This document shows, one piece after another, positions 11,845 through 22,080 of a stretch of DNA of 25,613 nucleotides. Source of the DNA: Phoronis ovalis (Eukaryota > Phoronida > Phoronidae); NCBI GenBank assembly GCA_028565635.1, contig JAOXYB010020515.1, forward strand, positions 8,127-33,739, in the 5' to 3' direction. The first letter of the stretch is position 1. Every line of letters begins with the position of its first letter. The notes below the pieces were generated by a model, which saw only the letters and a list, made by a program, of their open reading frames with translations, did no database searches and had not been told where the DNA came from. Made by a program: the position numbers and the translations under genes.

Positions 11845-13219
11845 TGTATATTGTTACTATATGTATACTTTTCTAGATTGCTGTCAATTAAGCTCCATCT
11901 CACAGCTATACTCCAGTTAAATTTAAATATCCCCCTTGATCACTTGGGCATTATTTACATCTAATATGAAGTTTTTCAGTACAACAATTGCAATTAATCA
12001 CCTAATATGCCATACATGCTGCATAGAAGGGGTATGCTGTGGAGTTTATGCTATGTTAAGAAGCTGCAATCTTATGAAACTAATTATGAACATATTTTCA
12101 TTGAATTTTTGGTTTATAATTATATGTATATTGTCTAGCTATTAAAAAAAAAAGATGTTAGAATCGCCAGAGTGGAAAATTTAATTAAATACTGTTTTCT
12201 ATGCTGGTAATCACCCACCAACTAACGTCATTCCCTAGATCGATCATTTAACAATCTATTTTTTGCGTAGGGACAACTTATAGATGTGGACCAAATTGCT
12301 TGGTGAGCAGAGCACAGATAATGCAGTAATAATTATATTCCCTTTTGTTGAATAAGTGGGAAGTTCCAATGTGCCCATATTGTATCACACCTTGGACTTG
12401 ACAGTAATTGTACTTACACACTACACATATAGTAAAACTTTCAATGTTGTTACAAAACAATTCATGTTATAATGAAATTATTAACAATTACATAATTAAA
12501 TGTTGGATTTTCTAGAAATAATCTTTTGGTTTTTAGGGAACCAACATACTGATCAGAGCATAATTACAAAAAAGACATTCTAAATATACATTATTTTTTT
12601 TGGCACCTTATACGCATAGGTACATTCGCACACATTACTAACTTTGCACAGATTTCCAATAGTTTGTTTAATTTGAGAATAATGGATAACAACGTCCAAA
12701 AATTTACTAGAATTTACAAATCAATGACTGCAAAATGCTCTTTTCATAAGAATGATATAACAGCACTTAAGGAGGCTGGTTCTATAGTTTGTGAATTTGG
12801 TAGATTTTGAAATATTACATTTCCTAAGAATCATACAAGAAATAAATAAAAACAATGTGACAATTTGTAGTAAATATATCTGTTTTATATATTCCAACAT
12901 ATTTATTTTCTAAGTATTCATATGGATTGGCTATAAATAAATATTTTCTTTGTCAGGTTTATGTGTATTTGCAAATGCTTTGCAACATGCCACAAACTAT
13001 ACTGGTACCATAAATCTAATAGATGTTTTAAAATATTTATTAAAAAATAAAGGTACCATGATAATTCTATAGACATGACAGTTTGAAACTTATTGCCGAT
13101 GAGCAGATTCAAAACCTCTGTCAACAACAGTTTACAAATGTAGGTTCATTGATCGCTAACTATTCATCAATGTATATTAGGATTTGGTGGATGGAACTTT
13201 TTCAACGTTTCCTAGATGG

Positions 13220-13473
13220 GAGGGGGGACTGGAACCTGTAGGACATATTATTAAACTCATTTGGGAATCATTTTGAACAAATTCTTATGCCAAAAGNNNN
13301 NNNNNNNNNNNNNNNNNNNNNNNNNNNNNNNNNNNNNNNNNNNNNNNNNNNNNNNNNNNNNNNNNNNNNNNNNNNNNNNNNNNNNNNNNNNNNNNNGAGG
13401 GGGGACTGGAACCTGTAGGACATATTATTAAACTCATTTGGGAATCATTTTGAACAAATTCTTATGCCAAAAG
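13220..13473 (+). repeat. Exact 77-bp direct repeat flanking the gap (probable false duplication)
   Basis: Positions 13220-13296 and 13397-13473 are identical over 77 bases, starting GAGGGGGGACTGG and ending ATGCCAAAAG. The left copy ends exactly where the N run begins and the right copy starts exactly where it ends. This is the pattern left when two overlapping contig ends are scaffolded without being merged. A real tandem duplication is possible but would need to coincide with both gap edges. Confidence -1.
13297..13396. other. Assembly gap of exactly 100 N
   Basis: The run is 100 N long, the conventional placeholder for a gap of unknown size. Its flanks are identical over 77 bases, so the true gap is probably zero or negative (see the flanking repeat). 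Confidence -1.
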
Positions 13474-13698
13474 AAGAATTTCATTTTTCAGCGATTGTAC
13501 CTTTTCCAATTCACACTAGTTGTATTATAGCTAGTCTGGCTGGAAACGGTTCTCATCTTTTACTCAAGATTAGGTTCGAAAATTCTAAGGCCAGTTACCA
13601 TACCAATTTTTTTGCATTTTCAGTAGAAGATTCCGGTGCAGAAAGTACTAGATACAACAAAATATAAAATATGTTAGTCACGTGTGAATAACCCAAAA

Positions 13699-13721
13699 AT
13701 CACAATTTTTTAAATTGTGAT
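13699..13721. repeat. Perfect 10-bp inverted repeat, 3-base loop
   Basis: ATCACAATTT is followed by three T and its exact reverse complement AAATTGTGAT. It could form a small hairpin, but the stem is AT-rich and too short for a microRNA precursor. No role is proposed. Confidence -1.
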
Positions 13722-16700
13722 ACATTGCAATGTAATATGTCCGTCATCCCTCAATAAACACAAAAACAAGATCTTCAATTTGAAAAATAAGTTTAAGTGA
13801 TTTGCACCTCTGCATACATGTTGCACATGGCTGCTTTTCTATATTCACTCTGTACGTAAATGGGGCAAATGGGCTGATGACTGACCATTTGTTAAAACAA
13901 AAAAAGCGTGACATAAACCAAAATCTAATAGCAAAAAAAAAATGGAACCCTGATTTTTTTCTTAAAACCCCTTCTGTATAATTATATATTAGGCACACTG
14001 GTAGGTCAAAACAATTATAAAGCTGGCTCCATGATTCTTTGAAAGAAAGGTAATTTCTGTGTTCATGGTTGGTCAGCTTTCTAGCCAAATCTTAGAATTC
14101 TAAATAATTTTACAAAAAAGATGGAAAAAATAAGACTGCACATATTATATTATATATGTCTTACACCTAGGTTGTTTATGTCCAATTTTATTTAAAAATT
14201 AAAACCACATCACCTACAGTACAGACCCTTACTGGTAAGAACAAAAATGGAATTTGCCTTGCATGTATTGTACTTTTGAAATTTTTACAGATCTGAAATA
14301 CAAACTTGCCTGTATCAGGTACAAAATCCTCAACTAGGTCTAGTGCATAACATGCCAGCTGCATATATGTGAAAGCATTGGAATATAATGCAAAATGCTT
14401 TATATGATATATCACCCACCTATGGTGAAGTGCTTCTTTTGTTGTACAGGCATAAAATCTTCAAAATTATGTCAGACATTCTAAAGTATTTAGATATAAA
14501 TATGGGCTGGCTACATCAAGGAATTTTATTCTTTGGACAATTTATTGTCGTTGCAGATGTCAAAAGTTTCATTGATTTCAATTTAAACTTCACACTTTAA
14601 CAATTGTCTACAAGAAGTTAGACTTTTTATTTTTGACAAGTCATTATTGTAGATCATGAAAACTGTCCTTCAATATATTTTTTTTCAAAATGATAAAGAT
14701 AGCAAATAAAACCTAGAATCAACAGGTTCAGGAAAGTTTTGGAAAACCTTTACAATATCAAATGTAATATTATGTAATTGCCAAAAAGTATTTAACATTT
14801 TGAGGGTCCAAGTAATTCTAAAACCAAAAATCAAAACTAGGAATTTTTTGGAACTGAATCATTCACTGAAATCACAGAAAATAAAATCTTATAGTCCCAG
14901 TATATTGCTATGAAACTGTTGCCAAAAATAATTACAATAAAGAAAAAAAGTAATTCCCAAACTGTTAATCATCATTCTTAAATCAAAAGCCACACTTACA
15001 GTTTTTTTGCAAATTCGAAGTCAACCACACAAGTTTATTCAAGCTGTATACAGTTCAAAAGCTTTCTGTTCTGTCAAAGAAAATAGCAGTTACTCTCATT
15101 AAAGTACCCACAGGCACTCAATTATATCCAAAGTCTTTTGAATTCCAGTTTCTATAAGCTACTAGAATCAACTGCAGGGATCACCAAAATTAACCTATAA
15201 TTGCCCTGTCATTAGGCACTAAAACTTTATCTTACCATGCCAATGTCTTTGTCTGTGAGAATAAACAACAGTAGCCCAAGAGAGGAGAATAAAGACTGGC
15301 TTGACTCATCTCTTGATCTTCTAAGAACCATCTTAAGAATCACAGAGGTCAAACCAATTCCTTTACAAAAGAAAGGTAGTTTTCAATATTAATAAAAGGA
15401 ATTTTGAGGTCAGCTTCAGGTTTATATCAACAGGTATGTTATTATATTTATCCCCTTACTGGATGTAAGGTTTTGGAGGAAACAAATGCAAATAACATCT
15501 AAGTATATATTTTTAAAATTTCATATCACATTGAAAAAAATAAGCACTAAAACTAAAAAGTTCAAGACTTTAAAGGAATAAAAATTATGCAAATCAATGC
15601 CAAATATCTTTATGGAAACTCCAATTAAACTTTTAACAGTTAGTGTCACAGACTCTTTAATTGTAAAAGTACAGTTTCAAAGAATAAAACCTATAAATCA
15701 AGGGGCAAATAAATTATATACTGTAAATGTCCCCAAATTAAGTTGATAATGAAAAAAATTTACCCAAAGTTTTATTAACTTTTATACATTGTAAGTGATA
15801 TTTTGGTGTATTCTCCAGGGTGTGTGTCCCCTCAAGTGCATCCCCCTTCTACCAAAGCAGCTAAATTTTCAAAATTAAAATTATTTTCAGTTATAAAATC
15901 CATATAAGGAATGACACCCAGATTTATGAGTGGTTACATATGTTTGACATTTTACAATGACAGTGGGAATTATTTAGACAGAGCCCACGTCAACACCCTC
16001 ATTAGGTTATGTATTCATTAACTTTAAAAGACACACAAAAAGATGTTGTCATGAAACAAGCTGCATAGCAGGATGTTTTGATGTGTACTGATTCAGAACA
16101 AATTAATATTCCTTTTTTCACTTTATCATTCTGCACTTAATTATATGGTCACAAGAATAAAAAGATACAAGATCCCTATAGTTCTAGTTGTAGTTCTTGG
16201 ACACAAGTAAAAGATTCCAAAAATAAAATTTGCAAAAAGTACAAATAAAGAAACACATTGTATTAGAAGAATCCAAATACCAAAAAAATTTAAAAGAAAA
16301 TTAAAATAAATCTTCATTATGGTATTTTTTTAACCTCAACAATTATTTTATATATATGCTAAAATTTTATTAATTTATAATAGATACTTTTACTTTAATC
16401 AAAGTCAGTAAAAATACAGATCATTGTTTCTTGCTGAAGAAAGCATAGAAACTCCAAATCAAATTGACTGCAGTATATTTCATTAAGCATAAATAAAGTC
16501 ATGGAATGGTAAACCTTTTGTTAAAACTTTTTCATGGTTGTGTACCTTAAAACCATGCAGTTGTTAAATGCAAATTGTAATAAAGGAATTAAGCTTATGC
16601 TTCCTTTATGTTACCTGTCAGTTGCACCATTATACCAGTCAGTGCTAGTTAGTATATGAACATTGTTTTGCTTAATGTAGTACTATTAATCTGCATCATT

Positions 16701-19700
16701 TGCGACATCCACAACCCACCACGAAAACTGGTACTTTAAAGAAATATTGCTTCTATCTGTAACGGATGCACAGTTGAATTGCAGTGATTAAAATTGAATT
16801 TTTTTTGGATTGGATGTCTGACCAAAGCATATCTTAATCAACAAAGAAAAATGTGAAAAGTCTGACCTTCATCAGAATCATGGATCCACCCCTATTTATT
16901 AATTTAATTCAAACTAAAATAAAAATCTCTTGAAACCTGCCAGGGCATGTAAGATCAATGCACAAACACAAAACAAAATCAGGACAAAACTCATTTACCA
17001 CATTTTTCATCCTGGCACCGGTGTCTTTTTTATTATAATTGCAATTTAAATAAAAGATAACTTAGCCCCTTAGAAACTTAGTGAAAAGTTGCCAAAAGGA
17101 TTTGCGAATTTGAGACAAAATTAATTTTTTGGTCTGAAGCGGATCTTTTGAAATTTTTAGTGAATAGGAATAATTCCTGGCCTGATTTAAAATCCAATTC
17201 AAGTTTTGCGGTCAAAATGGTAGAAAAGATTAATGTATCTGATACGAACTCTAAATTCATCATAAATTGCTAAATTTTAGATTAATTGTCTTTGCAAGAA
17301 TAAGGTTTCATTGAAACTACACTGCTGACAAGTGTCAAGGTGCCAGGAAAAATTGAATGATAGTTCTGTTTGCTTGTGATTAACCATGATGAATCCATAA
17401 TTTGAAACATATATCATCAGATTGTTACCTCCCTGTTACCTCTTTAAGCAGACTTTTGGCATATCACCAAATACTTCCAACACCTCTAAAGAATCTAAAG
17501 CATAGTTCCAGGTCAATAGATATGTTTTACTTAACACCCACCTTTAAGATTTTTTTTACTAGCATTATTATATAGTGCAGGTATATGATTCCCAAAAATA
17601 AATTAGTTCAACTTTAATTCAGACTATAAATGTTATAGCAATTCACTTCAAGAATTAATCCAAAAATATACCAGCATGCGAAGACCAGCATTTAAAAAAT
17701 ACATTTTAAGTGTGAAAAACTTTAGAAACTGCATTTAACAATACCATATAGTATTCATACAAGCAGAAGATTTGTTCTCCACCCATATTTGATGCCGCAA
17801 GTAACTTCTACTATTACCTTGGATGCAGTTATTTTTATATTTTGTTTAAAAATCCACAAACTATCACCCAACTATCTTAATATACAAAACACAATCATAG
17901 TACATTGTTAGAATTGCTGCCCACAGAGGTGGAATTAGAATTTTTTGAAGTGGATTACTTTTGAAATATTTAATGTTTGCATTTAGATTTTCAATCCACT
18001 AACTACTAGCTCAGCTTTTGTTGTGGGACAAGATCTTTCCATCATGTCCTTGCTTTTTACAAGCTACTTGCTACCTTCTTAGAATCTACATATAATGAGA
18101 ATTTTTCAAATTTCAACATTAATTTGAGGTTGACTCTTACTAGAATTTATAGGAGTTAGATGTAGACTAACTGGATATAAAATTTACACCTTTAAATTTA
18201 AGTGTTTTGATGACAGCTGCAGTTTTCTTAGAGGTCATTCTTCCGGAAAAGTTGGATAAAGGTGTGCCAAACCTAGACATTAAACATATATCATATTGCA
18301 TTCCATTACAGAGCTTCTTTTCATAAAAATGCAAATATCACTTTATGCATTCAGCATTTAATTTGTTCCAAAACATAACGTTTCAGGTCAATTCCATGAC
18401 TAAAAAATATAAAATTCCAATATATGAATAATAATACTGGTTAAAGTGGCTAACAATTTTGTAGACACAAATTGTGCAATTAACAAATATTTATTTATTA
18501 CTTAGATGATTTTTGTTTCATTTTTTTCCATACAATCAGACCACTGTTTTACTAGTGAATAGTTTGTGAAACTCGTTTAGTTGCTAAAAATCCTCTCATG
18601 ACACATAAAATGCACTTGCAAATTTTGCTAACATAAAGCAAGCAATAAAAGGGTTTTGTAAATATTTTTTAGAAGAAAACTTGCATTTCTTTTTCCCTAA
18701 AAAGGCAAAAATGCAAAAAAGTGTTTATAGTTTAATTTGGAATCGGAGACTGAGATTCAAATTTTATTCCATAATTTCCAACAAAGCAAACAAATACTGC
18801 TTGTCATTTTGTAACTGCAGTGAAAAAGGAATTCCCACCAAGAGGTGATATATATTTCACAGTTTTTACTCAATTCAATGAAACTAATTTGAGGGGATTA
18901 ATACTTGATACTTGTTTTAATGCTGTATGAACCATGTTTCTTTTTTGCCTGTATGCTGAAAGCTGCTGAGCTGTGACAGTGACTGCATGGAATATTTAAC
19001 TGATAGAGACAAATAACTGATATTTTAAGCATGAAATGTGAATCATTCATGGCAGTTGGTAGGAATGGTGAATGACGGGCACACTAGACTAATATGATTA
19101 AATATAAATAAATCTATTTATTGGTGAATCAGAATGAGATGTGGAAACTGTTGATGGCTATAATGAATTTAGTATTTTTTTTAATTCCTACATGGTACTC
19201 CCATATGCAAGGACTATAAACACCCAATAGTATTTTTTACTCTTCTTGCTCCGACTTTACTTCTTGAAACTGAACAGGAAATTAACAGTTTTATGTCAAT
19301 TTTTTGGGAGCTTTATATGACTGCTTCAATCTTACATGTTTGCATACAGTTTACCTGCAGAAGATATGTTATCTGAGAAATGACAAATGAGATAATAATA
19401 TCAAGGTACCATTCTGAAGAAGACTATGTCAGAAAATAGGAAAATGTGCTTTGAACTTCAGGTGGGATTATATAAATACAGAATGATTCTAAAAAGATAG
19501 CAACCTCACCTAGATTTTAAGATATCACTCATGCACCCCGAGTTATGTACAAGGAAATAATATACTACATAAATCATGTTATTTCATCATGATGCAAGTT
19601 CAAATTTAGGGAGTTTTTACTTTTTAATTACCAAAATATCACCTCTACCTTAAAATAGGAGAGAAATGCCAACTGTTTATAAGCAAATAATAGTTTTGCC

Positions 19701-21130
19701 TTTGCAGTGAGCATTGATTTTAGTTTTTTTGTGCAATGGATATGTATCTTAATAGTGCCAGTAAAACAAAATGTCCACATTAAACATAAAAATTTCCATT
19801 ATTTCAGGAAAAAAAATTTATGAAGACTGCATGTAAAAAACATCCACACAACAAAAGTTCTTGCATTGTTTACTACAAAATATCTGTTTTATGAAACATG
19901 ACTTATGAAATCAGTTTAGTAAGGATGTGGTTTATAATATCAATGAAAAGGAACTTGGAATTCTATAGAATTTCGAAGGAAACGGTATTTCCTAATGAAA
20001 CAATAATTAACATTCATCCTCATGCTATGCAACTTTTAGGAACTGAACATATAGTAGTATTAATAGGAATTACCGAATACACAAAATTTGCAGTCTTTTC
20101 AGCAACAAGTAGTTTGAAATGGAAAAATAAAAATAAGTCCCAAAAATCAAAAAGTATAAATGCAAACTGAGGACAAAGATGAATATTTTTTTCCATCGAA
20201 TCTTTTGGGAAATGGAGTTGCTTCATATTAAAGGCAGTTTTTTGCCCTTGTTTTATTGATATCTTTTTGACACTTTATATAAAATATTGTTTGCCCTGTA
20301 AGAGTTAGTTCTAGAATGACTGAACACGTTGACTTGTTATCCTGGTTTTTAACACTGTTCACCCACAATTGTGCATGTTCAGTGTCTTTGAACAAGACAT
20401 TTGAAGTTCATAGTATTTCATATAAAAAACAATGCTGTATGGTTTCACAATGGCAAATTTAATAGTACTTGTCTCACTATAGAAAAGAATATATTTACTA
20501 CTTACCAACACAGACATATGGTTCTCAGTAATATGGCAGTTGCTTGTAAGAGTATATATAGTCTTTGATTAAAATTTCTTCAAGAAACTTTTGTTAAAAA
20601 TTCATGGAATACTTAGCAGTTCAAAATCTTGATTTATTTCTTGTTTACTCCATCTGAAAATAAAAAGACCACAACTCTTCTATTTCATGTCAGTGCAATT
20701 ATACAACAATGCAGAAAGATCTAGTTTCTAAGAAAAACTTCCTGCAAAACATAAATATCATGACTGCACAATTATAAGAACATAAATGATAATTGTTGGC
20801 ACTCAGTGGCACCCAAAAATGGCAATCTATAATAACCATGAATTCTTTGATTTACTGTAAAATCCCATTTCTATACCAGTAATTATTTTTTCCATGCATG
20901 TCTTCTAAAAGTTGGATTTTATGACTAATGTAATTTCATATAAATATAATCAGCAGCCCGACATCTATTAAAAATAACATTATTTTATTAGGTGAATTAA
21001 GTATATGCTTTGCTTTCTTAAAACTATTTGGTACAGTACACTATTGCGGGCCACAAAATACATACACAATAGAAATATATGTATCAGCTTACAAGCCAAA
21101 TAATTATCTATAATAATATAAGTTTTGGCA

Positions 21131-21150
21131 AATATTATTAAAATAATATT
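21131..21150. repeat. Perfect 9-bp AT-only inverted repeat
   Basis: AATATTATT and AATAATATT are separated by AA. A similar short palindrome lies at 21294-21312 (ATCTATTTT, one base, AAAATAGAT). Such structures are expected by chance in AT-rich DNA. Confidence -1.
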
Positions 21151-21499
21151 TCTAGTCTCATATACAATGTAATCCAGACGAGAATTCTGATTCAATGCTA
21201 ACCTCAGCCAGAAGTACTTCGCTACTTTTAATGGTGCAATCTCTTCTTGAGCTTATTTTAAGGATGATTTAAAAGTCAAATGTCCTAGATATTATCTATT
21301 TTTAAAATAGATTGTGTTCTTTCTTCATTGTAAGAGCATGGGTTTTCAAAATAGGTTTCTTTTTATAGAGGGTTTGTACTTCCTCATTAAGCATTTGCAT
21401 TTATTATTTAAACAAATCCTAAAAAATGCATAGTAATATGCGGCATCACTACGAAATACAGATTTTTTTTTAGAAAATATATAAAATAGCAAAAAGGTT

Positions 21500-21680
21500 T
21501 CTGTTTTAAAAGGGGGCGCTGCTGTTTTGAGACTTTCAAAGTATAAAGCACGCACAAGTATAAAAATGCTACGTGGTCGTGGGTGGAGCGGACGGGGATC
21601 AGGATCACGGAACGACCGAATGAACAGGACATTCAACAGGTTTTGATTTCGACGCCAAAGGTATCACGCCGTGAAATTGT
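21500..21680 (+). promoter_or_regulatory. CpG-dense block with TATA-like boxes and a CTCF-core-like site
   Basis: Within AT-rich DNA this interval is visibly rich in CpG. It begins with AGGGGGCGCTG (21511-21521), followed on the plus strand by TATAAA (21542-21547) and TATAAAAA (21559-21566). Immediately after is a short frame from ATG 21566 of 26 codons starting MLRGRGWSGRGSGSR. It lies about 250 bases inside intron 1 of the zinc-finger gene and points the other way. It could be a divergent or alternative promoter, an antisense non-coding RNA start, or the remnant of an inserted element. The 26-codon frame has no clear splice donor, so I do not call it a gene. Confidence -1.
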
Positions 21681-21914
21681 ATCCCATTATATTCAGAGCA
21701 TAATCGATTGGGATGAGTTTTTAATATCATTCTTCAGAGTTTCACACTCGCACAAATTGAAAAAATCATGATGAGCCGCTAGAGCTAGGATATATAAAAC
21801 CGTACTCTAAGGCACATGAAGCCCCTTGTTTCGAAAAAAAAATTAATGCGAACTGTGTGAACAGGGAATATATAGATCACCACTCATCCGGGTAAAAGCC
21901 ACTATTAAACTTAC

Positions 21915-21933
21915 CTACGATGTCTGTACTCAT
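21915..21933 (-). CDS. Zinc-finger gene, 19-nt first coding exon (MSTDIV)
   Basis: On the minus strand ATG AGT ACA GAC ATC GTA G is followed directly by the strong donor GTAAGT (21914-21909). The exon ends one base into a codon, and the long exon starts at 3112 with AT, so the joined codon is GAT and the protein begins MSTDIVDIVLKNIPW. The match of donor, acceptor and phase is the basis for the call; no transcript has been seen. The ATG has A at -3. The same frame upstream is open to a TAA near 22040 but has no other ATG. The alternative is that translation starts at Met20 inside the long exon and the true first exon is elsewhere. Confidence -1.
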
Positions 21934-22000
21934 TTTACAGTAATTGATCAATTTAAATATAATTCCCGAGACGCTGTGGCACAGCCGCTGGGTTTCACTT

Positions 22001-22069
22001 CTACCTAGGTGGCGCTGTAAGTGCGCACCTGTTGAACTTTAGTTTTTCCGCGAAACTTAAAATAGCCAT
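22001..22069 (-). CDS. Possible upstream ORF (22 codons) ahead of the zinc-finger start
   Basis: On the minus strand an ATG at 22069 opens a 22-codon frame (starting MAILSFAEK) that ends at TAG 22003-22001, about 67 bases before the MSTDIV ATG and in another frame. The start context AAAATGG is favourable. If transcription begins upstream of 22069 it could damp translation of the main ORF; if it begins downstream the uORF is not in the mRNA. The ATG coincides with the YY1-like motif, so its retention may be for DNA binding rather than translation. Low confidence. Confidence -1.
   Translation of the reverse strand: MAILSFAEKLKFNRCALTAPPR
22007..22017 (+). promoter_or_regulatory. CTCF-core-like motif AGGTGGCGCTG at the promoter
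   Basis: The bases match the AGRKGGCRSY core of the animal CTCF consensus at every position, and AGGTGGCGC is the form typical of insects. The 5' half of the vertebrate motif (CCASY) is only partly present (CTACCT). A related core, AGGGGGCGCTG, lies about 500 bases away at 21511-21521 on the same strand. Whether the source animal uses CTCF here is unknown. Confidence -1.
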
Positions 22070-22080
22070 TTTCAATCTAA

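Larger units (their letters stand above)
3113..21914 (-). other. Intron 1 of the zinc-finger gene, about 18.8 kb
   Basis: The interval has a consensus GTAAGT donor and a polypyrimidine-CAG acceptor on the minus strand. It is AT-rich throughout, and most reading frames close within a few dozen codons. Separately listed items inside it are a plus-strand open segment (4303-4812), 24-mer repeats (5152-5586), a minus-strand coding relic (10999-11460), paired E-boxes (11823-11844), the assembly gap with duplicated flanks (13220-13473) and a CpG-rich block (21500-21680). In the remaining stretches (3113-4302, 4813-5151, 5587-10998, 11461-13219, 13474-21499, 21681-21914) I see no supportable gene, RNA or intact mobile element. 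First introns this long in regulatory genes often hold enhancers, but none can be pinned down by eye. A further small exon inside it cannot be excluded. Confidence -1.
21934..22080 (-). promoter_or_regulatory. Likely promoter and 5' UTR of the zinc-finger gene
   Basis: This short stretch directly upstream of the MSTDIV start codon is richer in G, C and CpG than its surroundings. It holds a cluster of recognisable motif matches: AGGTGGCGCTG (22007-22017, CTCF-core-like), the palindrome GTGCGCAC (22021-22028) overlapping an E-box CACCTG (22026-22031), TTTTTCCGCGAAAC (22043-22056, E2F-like) and AAAATGGC on the minus strand (22072-22065, YY1-like). No TATA box is evident at the right distance on the minus strand. 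The transcription start cannot be placed; inference puts it in or just above this interval. Confidence -1.

Noticed and set aside
13561-13590. GGTTCGAAAATTC as a possible tRNA or SINE B box
   Set aside because: It matches only the first part of the B-box consensus, and no A box or cloverleaf could be drawn upstream.
19898-20170. 90-codon plus-strand frame
   Set aside because: There is no recognisable motif and a minus-strand frame overlaps it. The lysine/asparagine-rich end reflects AT content. A weak likeness of YRISKET to FRISPET in the 4303 segment is too short to mean anything.
21346-21636. Minus-strand frames of 96 and 74 codons below the zinc-finger first exon
   Set aside because: They overlap in different frames through the CpG-rich block and have no family likeness. 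Fewer stops are expected where GC is higher.
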